From Astragalus membranaceus (taxonomy: Eukaryota > Streptophyta > Magnoliopsida > Fabales > Fabaceae): a stretch of 64,000 bases of DNA. The notes under the pieces are model-generated. The model was not told the origin of the DNA, did no database searches, and was given only the letters and a program-made list of their open reading frames with translations. The stretch lies in assembly GCA_039519185.1 (NCBI GenBank), contig CM076854.1, positions 156,422,166 to 156,486,165 of the forward strand, given 5' to 3'. A program made the translations under genes and the position numbers. How positions within the stretch are numbered: the stretch's first letter is position 1; every line of letters begins with the position of its first letter. Of the stretch, positions 36,401-45,134 are shown one piece after another.

Positions 36401-39400
36401 GAGAATAGACCTTAGGTCTTTGGGAGAGATTAGGCCTCTATAGTGCCTAGAGTGTTCCTTTCTTTTACTTGTCTACATATCCATTGTAATTCCAGAGTTA
36501 TAGGATCTGTTATCCCTTGATACAGATCTGGTTTCAGTATAAATTCCACATATATTCCTTTTATTATCTTCTATGGATTATGGTACCTATCAATTGGTAT
36601 CATAGCACTTGATCCTGTAAGTGCATGGTATGTTACGACTCAAAGCAGCATGGAGAATCGTATGGATGCAATGGAGAAGAAGGTTGTTGGAATGGAAGCA
36701 ATCTTACGTGAAGTTTACGCAGGGATGAAAGAATTGCTCGCAGAGCGCAAAATGAAGGCGGTGGATGCTTCCGGTGGGACCAGAGCGGTGGAAAAAAGGA
36801 TCGGAGGTGTGGAGGAAAAGATGGTGAAGGCCCTCAAGCGACTAGATGAGATCACTGCGAGTCACAAGGATCGTGGCTCAAAGAAAAAGAATCGCGAAGA
36901 AGAGAATGACGGTGGTCGTGGAGATGAAATCGGTGGTAACCTCAACCCCCTGTGGAAGCCAACGACGATGGAAGATCAGAGAAAGGAGGGATGGAATGAG
37001 ACGGAGGTAGATCTGAAATCGCAGAATTCAGAAACTGACTCTGAGTTGTCGAATCCCGAATTGAAGCTGGAGACTATGGATTCTTACATAGGGAGAACGA
37101 AGGAAGAAGCAGAGACGAAGAACGATGGCACCAAAAATGCGAGTGCCTTGGGAAACCGTGTAACTAATGCTGCGAAACCAGGAGAGAAAACAGAAGCGGA
37201 AAAGGACAGCGGTGGCAGAGGTAGAGTGGCGATGGTGCTGAAACAAGATGGTGAGGTTGATGGAGGACGTTACCGATGCTACGAGCGAGTCAGCAACGAT
37301 CGTTGTGAAGGTGGTGGCAGTAGCACCCTAATGTTGAACGACGATGACAAGGAACGACCACCGAAGCCACCTGATCCACCGGATCGAAGCCTGTTCAAGG
37401 TGGAGGTGGTGACATCCCACCATCTAATTGACGCGGTGAGATCTCTCACTGTAACCGGGGACGACAAGGGAGAAGAGACGAAGAGCAGGGGTGGTTTCAG
37501 AAGCGTGGTCATCGTGAAAAGGGAAGAAGGTTGCAAGGAATCGCCGGCGATGGGAGGAGGAGCGACGGTGCCGGACGAAGGAGGGGACACGGCAGAGTTG
37601 CAGTGTGTTCGCGATTTGGGATTCTCTCTCTCTGTTGAGATGCGTAACTGGGAGGCGTGGGAAAAGAAGTGGGCTGAAGGCTTTCTCGGGGATGTGGACC
37701 CAGTTGCTATCAGATTGGGCCAGGCCCAATTCTTGGTTAGTAATTCTGATTCATTTGATATAAAGAGGGAGGTGTTAAAAGAAAAAGGGTTTTTTTTTTT
37801 GTACCCCCACCACCTCCCTATCTACCCCCATCGACCCTGCAAAAAGACGCAATTGCCCTTCACAAAAATTAAAAATCCCAAACGTATCCTGATTTCAATT
37901 TTTTTTTTGGAAATCGGATTTACCTAAATCCGATTTCCACTAAAAAATTTAAAAAATTTAAATCGGATTTAGGTAAATCCGATTTCCACTAAAAAATTTA
38001 AAAAATTAAAATCGGACTTATTTAACATGGGGTAGATCCGCTTTGAAAAATAACAAATCGGATTTACCTTAATTGGGGGTAAATCCGATTTGTTATTTTT
38101 AAAAGCGGATCTACCCCATATAAGGTAAATCCGCTTTTAAAAATAACCAAAGCGGATTTACCTTATGTGGGGGTAAATCCGCTTTGTTAACCTAATTAAT
38201 AAACAAATAAATCAGTTAAAATTTTAGATACAAATTTCGACCGTCTTTTGGTTCTGTTTAGTGTGTGGTTCGTTAACACGTGACGATATTGTACGTCGGG
38301 AGAATAATTTAGGCTAAAAAATCAGTTTTCGGGCAACCTACTCAAATTGTAATGAAACCACATTCTTTAAATCGGAAAAATATCAAGGATCAATACTCCT
38401 AAAGAAGAGACTTCTTTCAGGACTGGGGACCTCAAAATCCCAAATTCCATCGTTTACTATTTTATATTAATTTTTTTAATTTTTCATAATCTCCAAAAAA
38501 TCTGAAAAAATTTGCATAACCTTATTTTGGTTTTATTAGATTTTTAGTGGTGTTTTTATAATTTTTGGATTAGTTTTGGCTGTTTAACGGATTTTTAGTA
38601 GCATTTTATAACCTTTTTTAAAAAATTAAATAAAAAATAATTTTTTTTAATAACAAAATCGGATTTACCTTAGGTGGGATAAATCCGATTTTCTTTTTTT
38701 AGGGAAATCGGATTTACCTTAGGTGGGATAAATCCGATTTTCTCTTTTTTAGGGGAAATCGGATTTATGTGCCCACCAGGTAAATCCGATTTCCAAAATA
38801 ACAAAGCGGATTTACCTTCAGCTAAGGTAAATCCGCTTTGTTATTTTTGAAATCGGATTTACCCCCATCTGAGGTAAATCCGACTTTAAAAATAACAAAG
38901 CGGATTTACCTTAGATGAAGGTAAATCCGAGCGAATTGTAAGTTGGGCAGGGGTATTTTCGGGTTTTAGCAATTTGATGGGGGTAGATGGGAGTTGATGG
39001 GGGTAAAAAAAAAAAGGCCAAAGAAAAAAAGAAAGGGGAAAGGAAGATAGTTGAGTCCGATTGGAATTTTAAAGAAGTGGATTTCAAGTTATATCTATTG
39101 GGCCAAGCCCAAGTTCCTACTCTTAATGCTATTCATTTTACTAGTAAAGAGGGGATGTTTCTAGAGAAAAAAGTAGTGCAAATTACAGTGGGTTTATTTC
39201 CCACTGATGTGCTTTTGCAAGCATTACACATGCATCTCACTACTGCTGCGTCACACGGCATCAGAATATTCACCCTTCCACTGCAGAACAGTTTGAAAAT
39301 TTCTTTACTGCATGATCATCTTCTATCATCAACGCTTGCCATTAAAAGGTTAGAACAATTCTCTCTTTCAACAATTTTATTAGTTGTTAAAGATAGAAAT

Positions 39401-41518
39401 GGTTTGAGTTATAGTAATAGCTTTCGGCTACTATTCCAAGGAGTGAGCAAAATGATAAAGTGGCTGGTAGGGGTTGGTTTTGGGCAATTAATAAGTACTT
39501 GCATCTTGCTAATGCCTCCACTTGTTCGTGAGTGGGATCCAGGTGGCATTCAACAAGGGAAGAGAGGCATGAATGTGGTACAGCTGGCATTCAACAAGGG
39601 AAGAGAGGCATGAATGTGGTACAGCTGTATGAGACTGGGAACATTACATGCAAGCTGAGTGATATATTGTCATACAGTGCTTTGCGTTTTATTTCAAATA
39701 CCATAGTAAATGGAAGGTATTATTTCTATCATGATACTGCTCCAAGTTCAGAGAGAGTCAAATTGTTTCAAACTGATGAAGATCCTTCCTTGGTGGAACT
39801 TTTGTTTCAATATGGTGGATATCTGCTATTTTTTTGTTCGCATCCTGGAACTCAGGTGGCAAACCTACAGGATATATGGAACAAAGATCGTGAGCCTGCA
39901 TGGGATGCTCAACACTTGAACAGTAATCTACAAATTAAGTGTTGGCCTTCCCTTTCTTGCAATCTACATGAGTGTCAAGAGCCACTATTTGATTACATTT
40001 CCTCTTTGTCAATGAATGGTAGTAAAACTACAGTGGTGAACTATGTAGCTAATGGGAGGTATTATACTGCCACCAATCCATCAAAATCCTTTTTTCTGCC
40101 TCTTGAAATTTCGATGGGTGGAGGAGCAATTTTTATGGCTGTATTAAACCTTCCAGTTGAACAAATTATATCATCTTTAGAATGGATCCCAGGCCATGAT
40201 AAAGGGGCTGAGTCTCAAGTATGGAGTCACATTAATCCTTGTGTACAAATTAAGTATGGAAATTCAAAGGAGACCATTGATTTGCTTTATGAGTGGCTTA
40301 TGGGTTTTGTTGGTGATTTAACTAGAACTATAGAAAATAAGCCAATGGAATTGCATGACAAGGAAGAGGAAAAGATTTCTGGTTCTATTGAGTTTGGGTG
40401 GCACAAAATTCTGGTTGAGCCCTTGGTTCAACGGGTGGAGTCTTCAAGAAGGGCCATGACAGATACGCATTACAAGCAGTGGGATTCGGGTGAAACATAT
40501 TCAGCGTCTTGCATTATTGTAACATCTTGCTTCAAGCTTTGGGATCCCGGCGGAAGACTATTATGGTTTATCTTCGGTATCTTCACCTTGAGGACAAGGT
40601 GAATGTTTTGGGGGGGGGGGGGGAGTATTGATGGGATCGTCAATAAAGAAAATGTAGGGAGGGGTATTAAATATATGAGATGTAGGGGATTATGGCTTAG
40701 GGAGGGAAATGGTTGTGACCAACTTGCTGATGTGGCAATTTGGAGGGAAAGAGAGTGAGTTAGTTGAAGTAATATAAATAGTAGTGGGAGGGAATTGAGA
40801 GGGGAAGCAAGAATTGAGAATAGACCTTAGGTCTTTGGGAGAGATTAGGCCTCTATAGTGCCTAGAGTGTTCCTTTCTTTTACTTGTCTACATATCCATT
40901 GTAATTCCAGAGTTATAGGATCTGTTATCCCTTGATACAGATCTGGTTTCAGTATAAATTCCACATATATTCCTTTTATTATCTTCTATGGATTATGGTA
41001 CCTATCAGAAGATGAAGGTTGTACTTGTAGCCTTAATGTGGTTTCAGTGGTGGGAGTTGTGTGTTCCGAACCCCCTTAGCTGATGTTCAAGAATACTATT
41101 ATCATAATATTTTAGCCATCCGTTATTTAGAACCCCTATGATATCTTGCTGAGTCTGACACAGATAGGGTCTGTTGAATACTTCCAGAAGCAGTTTAAGC
41201 TTGTATGCAAGGCCTTTAAAGGACCTGTTGAAAATTCCTGAAACCTATAGGGACCTTCACATTAGTATTAAGCAACTTATTTGAAATTTTCTGTTTGCAA
41301 AACTTTGTAATTTCTTTATGTTAATAATTGAAGGGTATACTTTCATAATTCTGTGGAGAAAATTTCACTTGTTATGGAGTTATTTGGATCGTTATAACCA
41401 AAATTTGTCTCCAATTGAATGCAGGATTGTTTCTTTACCTGCCAACCTAGACTTCATGATCTTCAACCACCGAGGCAAGGTTTTTCCCATGGAAATAGAT
41501 TTGAAGCTGAAACACTAA
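27242..41518 (+). CDS. EMC5: ER membrane protein complex subunit 5 / membrane magnesium transporter
   Basis: Small two-helix protein of the ER membrane complex, which inserts tail-anchored and multipass proteins; the family is also named MMGT for Mg2+ transport. Exons: 27242-27314, 27418-27470, 27559-27659, 41425-41518. They join in phase to 106 aa plus stop; plant homologues are about 104-106. Exon 1 encodes the first membrane helix (ITLIVGVFGLLILFHAAYS), exon 2 RGLLKITEEEF, exon 3 the second helix (VIELFLGLLLCFWAALTLPG) and SIHPDSEDN, exon 4 the tail FMIFNHRGKVFP. Exons 2-4 have AG acceptors; introns 2 and 3 have GT donors. Intron 1 appears to start with GC. Intron 3 is about 13.8 kb because TEs accumulated in it. 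The coding parts look intact, so the gene is probably functional if intron 3 is spliced. Confidence 0.9.
27777..28068. mobile_element. MITE in EMC5 intron 3
   Basis: About 290 bp with GGCCATGTTTGGG at the left and CCAATCCAAACAGG at the right, imperfect inverted ends. The interior has repeated AAGCACTTAT/ATAAGCT words on both strands. It resembles the common plant MITE type whose ends read CCTGTTTGG. TSD not clear. Confidence 0.45.
29480..29729 (+). repeat. Copia-like LTR remnant, cut by the Helitron
   Basis: It has TTAGTTAACAATGTA and CAGTTAGTTATTGGGGG, a TATA-like TTATAAATAAG, then ...CTACTATAGTATCAGAAC. The last part resembles the LTR end plus an initiator-Met primer-binding site (TGGTATCAGAGC in canonical form). 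The Helitron begins immediately afterwards. Confidence 0.4.
30024..33458 (+). mobile_element. hAT transposon, apparently complete
   Basis: Terminal inverted repeats start CAGTGTTTTAAATC at both ends. Sub-terminal GCTATAGCGG repeats lie at the left and CGCTATCCGCTATACCGC-type repeats at the right. An 8-bp TSD ATATATAT (30016-30023 and 33459-33466) fits hAT, although the target is a TA run, so the TSD could be fortuitous. The element is 3435 bp and carries a full-length open transposase in three exons. It sits inside Helitron copy 2, in EMC5 intron 3. Confidence 0.88.
30644..33183 (+). CDS. hAT transposase (BED finger, DUF659, dimerisation domain)
   Basis: Cut-and-paste transposase. Exons 30644-32429, 32526-32644 and 32731-33183 have GT-AG introns and join in phase to 785 aa plus stop. 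I chose MATSSQPQ at 30644 over the in-frame ATG at 30557 because the upstream 29 residues are a hydrophobic low-complexity string typical of translated UTR. Order of parts: BED-type zinc finger near residues 20-70 (CDFCHK..., then H and C further on), DUF659 core (SDGWTDRKN, QVISDNGSNYKMAG, PCAAHCIDLILEDI) around 240-360, and the hAT C-terminal dimerisation region after the first intron (AEWWRNYG, CSSSGCERNWSVFEHIHSKKR). It has an acidic tail rich in Glu and Asp. No stop or frameshift is seen, so it may be active. Confidence 0.9.
35934..36227 (+). other. Open frame interrupted by the LTR retrotransposon
   Basis: 97 codons beginning MEAGLHSTENLVHEIL, no recognised family. The frame is cut at codon 94 by the LTR element at 36214. 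In the uninterrupted genomic frame, the flank beyond the second LTR and TSD would keep it open for roughly 28 more codons (to about 41079). It lies inside EMC5 intron 3 on the sense strand. It could be a chance ORF; no domain or splice context supports a gene. Confidence 0.2.
36214..36592 (+). repeat. 5' LTR
   Basis: 379 bp with TGATAGG/CCTATCA inverted ends. It differs from the 3' LTR only at the fifth base (A/G) and at one base about eight positions later (A/C), by eye. Confidence 0.92.
36595..36606 (+). promoter_or_regulatory. Primer-binding site (initiator-Met tRNA type)
   Basis: TGGTATCATAGC starts 2 bp inside the 5' LTR; the canonical site is TGGTATCAGAGC. Confidence 0.75.
36650..40602 (+). 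pseudogene. Long internal ORF of the LTR element, broken twice
   Basis: A single ancestral frame seems to fill the element. It starts 58 bp after the 5' LTR (MENRMDAMEKKVVGME), a coiled-coil-like head seen in gag-type proteins of plant LTR elements, followed by a highly charged region. A 1233-bp MULE plus its 9-bp duplication interrupts it at 37787. The insertion length (1242 bp) is a multiple of three, so the phase is kept, but the MULE brings a stop at about 37925. A 41-bp direct duplication (39545-39585, 39586-39626) then shifts the frame to the one ending at 40602. The C-terminal half (YEWLMGF, FGWHKILVEPLVQRVES) matches no family I know. No protease/RT/integrase motif. Confidence 0.6.
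37787..39019. mobile_element. Hairpin-repeat MULE nested in the LTR element
   Basis: Ends are GGGTTTTTTTTTTTGTACCC on the left and GGGGGTAAAAAAAAAAAGGCC on the right (reverse complement GGCCTTTTTTTTTTTACCCC). They are flanked by a perfect 9-bp TSD AAAGAAAAA (37778-37786 and 39020-39028). The interior repeats GGTAAATCCGCTT/AAGCGGATTTACC and GGTAAATCCGATT/AATCGGATTTACC in alternating orientation, many times. Shared phrases such as GACGCAATTGCCCTTCAC and CGACCGTCTTTTGGTTCTG tie it to the element at 1933-2668. Confidence 0.85.
40629..41007 (+). repeat. 3' LTR
   Basis: 379 bp, same as the 5' LTR but for two bases. It is preceded by the poly-G polypurine tract and followed by the GAAGA TSD. Confidence 0.92.
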
Positions 41519-42113
41519 GGACTCTTGGATCAAACGCCTTCATCTTTCTCATGAGGAAGACAAATCTTTTCTGTTGAAATTTTAGAATTTGAATGTGTTT
41601 ATATAACTCTTGGTTGATGTAGTCAGTAGTACTGGTAATTTTGAAGAATATTATTACTTTGAGTAGTTTATGAAGAGATAGCTTTCACTTTGACCATACT
41701 TAGACAAGTGAGTAGCAAAATTATTGAATTCACTTTCTAGAGGAGTATATAATTGGAGTGTCCAAAATGAAAGCAAATAATCTCATTTATGTAGTATATA
41801 AATGACTTCCCAGTTGATCATGTGTCTTGGCTTGGCAGGGGCCTACATCACATGACTGAGTACCTTTTTTCTGCAATACTTAAGTTTCTGTTGGGAGTTG
41901 GGGACTGTGACTGGCCATCCTCACAAGTGGCTTTGCAAACACAATAAGGAACACTGACCGTACTCTTGCTGTTAGAAAATTGATGATTAGATGGTAGAAG
42001 TCCAGCAACAAAATATCAAGGTGGATTCTAACATGCACCACCACCATAGGTTTTGTGCTCTGCCTCACTATTTTTTATTTTTTATTATTACTACTAGATA
42101 TGTGTTGTTCTTT
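41519..42113. other. 3' flank of EMC5, no further gene
   Basis: It probably includes the EMC5 3' UTR. Only short chance ORFs are seen, such as 41880-42068 on the minus strand. Confidence 0.45.
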
Positions 42114-42128
42114 AAATACATTGGTGCA

Positions 42129-42238
42129 GTCCCCTCACTCTTAGTAGCCTTGGTAATTTAAACGTTCGAACTCGGGTGTGAGCAGGGTAGTGTCTGTGCG
42201 TGGTGTTTATTTGTCATTTTATCTAAATAGACCAAAAA
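42129..42238 (+). repeat. SINE with 15-bp TSD
   Basis: 110 bp with a B-box-like GTTCGAACTCGG and an A-rich tail, between exact copies of AAATACATTGGTGCA at 42114-42128 and 42239-42253. The A-box part is short or lost. Confidence 0.7.
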
Positions 42239-42253
42239 AAATACATTGGTGCA

Positions 42254-43483
42254 AATAAAATGTTTTCAAAATTGGAAGCATACTCTCTCTCTCTCTCATA
42301 TTGAGTTTGAGAGGCTTAATTGTGTCAACGTGTTTACAACATGTTCCGTAGAGGAATTGATTGTGCGTGCACACTAAAGATGATATACATACATCATGTG
42401 TAAATACGTAATTTTGTCATTGAAATTGAAAGATCATATCAACTAATTAGCCCACACATTATCAATATTCTGAAATGGTCATTGAAATTGGAAAACATTA
42501 ATCATGTTTGTCTATTCATCTAGATTTCTTAGCAAATTGTCTATGCCATTATTCACTTAGCTTCAGATGCGTCAATTACATTATCAACTTAATGTCATTT
42601 AGGTCTTTGTGATTAACAAGGGAGGGATGAATATGATTAATGCTTTGCAATTCTAAAGGCCATTATGACTTTTATTTATTTATTAAAATAGCACACTCTT
42701 ATTACACTATTGTAGAAATTGGAAAAGAATTGAAGTTTTTAAGTCGGTTCCCAAGTTATCTCAAATTATCCGAATACATGAAGCACGACAAGAACGCCAC
42801 CAACATCGATCTCAACAATATACTATCACAAATACATTAATAGGGGACTAAGAAGAACACGAACAACACAAACAACCAAAAACCATCCCCAGGGCAACAC
42901 TACTAGCTCCTACCTTCTATTAATACAAGTTAATATGTTAACACACTGTTCATAAAAGAGACAAAGTCCATGTTTACTATAGTCAAGAATCATTCCCATG
43001 AGAGTACCTTAATTGATATTATCATCATTTTAGAATATTAATATGTGAGGAATTAAGTTGATATTGTCATAATTTCAGGAATCAAATTGGATTTTTAAAT
43101 GTTTTAAACAGAGATGTGTACGTAACTTAAAATTTATAAGCAGTCAGTCGTGTCGACATTTATAATAGGACAACCAACAATCACAGTGCGATCGTTTTCA
43201 ACAGAAATACCAAAATAGTAGTTTGGTGGATACATATTCAGCATAATCATGGTTTCAAGCTCTATACATCAATGATTGGACCAATGTACATTGAGTCTAT
43301 GATTGCATGCCCAAGATACACATGTATTACAAAAACCTGTATCGTGTCCCTTAAGCTTTCGTTCATAATAATAACTGCACTGTATTCTTTTTTTGACAAG
43401 AAACTGCACTATATTTGTAGTTACACAGGTCTGATTTTTCCGAATTTAATAAGTAAAAAGTTTCTAGATATAAATATATGATT
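42254..43483. other. Intergenic, no supported gene
   Basis: AT-rich, with a (CT)n run near 42284-42297. No ORF with recognisable content. Confidence 0.5.
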
Positions 43484-43496
43484 GAATGTGCAAGAG

Positions 43497-43667
43497 TTAA
43501 TGCGCTTCATCTAAAGAGGCGAACTCAGCTAGTACTATATCTGAGTTCAATCCTCAGTTATGAAACAATTTCATGCGAAGTTTTAGTTCTTCTCTCGACC
43601 AAACTCTGGATTAGTCAGAGTTTGTGGACATTGGAGCGAGGTAAAAGACCTTTATACAAAAAAAAAA
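43497..43667 (+). repeat. tRNA-derived SINE
   Basis: About 171 bp with GCGAACTCAGCTAGTAC, a B-box-like GAGTTCAATCC, and a terminal A-run. Imperfect direct repeats GAATGTGCAAGAG (43484-43496) and GAATATGCGGGAG (43668-43680) flank it. Its 3' half resembles the truncated copy at 10389-10457. Confidence 0.6.
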
Positions 43668-43680
43668 GAATATGCGGGAG

Positions 43681-44380
43681 AGTTTAATTTGCAATATATA
43701 CCATATAACCAACCCTATAGTAATTAGATGTATGCACTACTGTTTACATTTTTGCTTAATTTTTTTTCGATAATGGAAAATATTTTATTGAAAGTACTAG
43801 CACAAGCAACACAAAGGTTAGGAAGAATGAGGGGCAACACCAATAAGTTGCTTGCTACTCCCTTTATAACAACACCAATGATTAGTATTCATCTTTTTGT
43901 AACAACACTAATGAGTAACTAGTTACTCCTTTCGTAGCAGCAGCAATGATCGAGGGGCAATAGCACTAGCAAAGGAGACCAAGCAAACTCGTTTAATTAT
44001 TACTTCTAATTATAATACAATTCGTTCTTGCAAGGAATTAATGTTTTACATTTCTTTTATGTATATAGTTTATGTTTTTTCGACAAACATAGGATGCCAC
44101 GAAAAATGCTTCTTAGCACTGCTGAGGGTTTTGATACATTTTGGGTAGAAATAACATGAAACATGTCATTCCCATCCCCAAATGAACTAAACCAAAGAAA
44201 TGTTGCAATTTCATTTCAGATTTTATTAAATGCAATATATTATAAAAACAGTTAACTAGAGAATGTAATAAACAAAGGACCAAAAAAAGAGAATGTAATA
44301 AACAATCTGCATATATATATGCATCTTCATACATCAAAATAGAGTCCTTATATATATGTTTATTTAAGAGTAAAATATTA
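43681..44380. other. Intergenic and probable 3' UTR of the SAUR at 44381
   Basis: AT-rich; no gene seen. Confidence 0.4.
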
Positions 44381-44743
44381 CTAGTTAGGACCTCCCCCCA
44401 TGCAGTAGTACCCTCCATCTTTGTTACTTCCATCATCTAGAATCTTCTGTAATTCATGAGGTCTGCAAGGGACTGAAAGAGCTCCTTTTTGCCTGAAACC
44501 ATACTCCTCCTGAGCCTTATCAAGTAGTCTCAAGAACACAGGATCAGTCAAATACTCTAACTTCACAACAAACCTTTTGATTACTTCACCCTTTGTAGCA
44601 ATAACAGTAAAATGTCCTTCCACAACATCAATCGGCAACAAAGTTGCTGTTTCCACCTGGTGATCTTCATTGAAGTTTTTTGGTGCATGCCTAGTTACTA
44701 AGAGTGAGAGACTCTTTTGTATCTTAACAAAAGACTTAAGCAT
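44381..44743 (-). CDS. SAUR: SAUR-family auxin-responsive protein
   Basis: Single-exon gene, 120 aa, a typical SAUR size. SAUR proteins promote acid growth by inhibiting PP2C.D phosphatases at the plasma membrane, which activates H+-ATPases; that role is family knowledge, not shown here. The conserved core is visible at about residues 42-103: GHFTVIATKGEVIKRFVVKLEYL, then PVFLRLLDKAQEEYGFRQKG and ALSVPCRP with ELQKIL. The N-terminus is basic and variable; the tail ends in a glycine-rich stretch. The ATG at 44743 precedes all conserved sequence and has a TATA box about 100 bp upstream. It shares its core with the SAUR at 60602, from which it is separated by about 16 kb of TEs. Confidence 0.93.
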   Translation of the reverse strand: MLKSFVKIQKSLSLLVTRHAPKNFNEDHQVETATLLPIDVVEGHFTVIATKGEVIKRFVVKLEYLTDPVFLRLLDKAQEEYGFRQKGALSVPCRPHELQKILDDGSNKDGGYYCMGGGPN

Positions 44744-44840
44744 CTTGTTGGAACTATATGTTCTAGTTTTTTTCTATAGGATATATAGTGAACTTTTAGT
44801 TAGCTTGAAAGATTCTTAAGTCTCTATATCAGAGTTTGGC

Positions 44841-44850
44841 TATTTATATA
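44841..44850 (-). promoter_or_regulatory. TATA box of the SAUR at 44381
   Basis: TATATAAATA on the minus strand, 98-107 bp upstream of the ATG. This predicts a 5' UTR of about 70 nt. Confidence 0.6.
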
Positions 44851-45134
44851 GAGAGAGGGGCAATATATATGAATAGGGAGAAACAAGCTTTTTTAAAAAG
44901 TGGAATTATAATTGCTTCTTGACCCTTGTTGTTATAGAAAATTTAAACTACTAAATATAATAGAGAAAATGGGATTTTAAAATTTAAACTGCCATTGCGT
45001 CTTAATCTTTGATATTATAGATAATTGCAGTCAAATGCGATCGATGCAGCTGCAATTGTAGTCGCTTTGTGATCGTAGAAACATAAAAAACATTAATGTC
45101 GAGTCGTGGTCTAATCGGAGTGGCCTGTTTTAAC

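Larger units (their letters stand above)
36214..41007 (+). mobile_element. Young non-autonomous LTR retrotransposon
   Basis: 4794 bp. Two LTRs of 379 bp (36214-36592 and 40629-41007) start TGATAGG/TGATGGG and end CCTATCA; I count two differences between them. A perfect 5-bp TSD GAAGA flanks it (36209-36213 and 41008-41012). The primer-binding site TGGTATCATAGC at 36595-36606 is one base from the initiator-Met site, and a G-rich polypurine tract lies at 40610-40625. No protease, reverse transcriptase or integrase is present, so it depended on a partner. A MULE (37787-39019) has since inserted. Confidence 0.92.
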
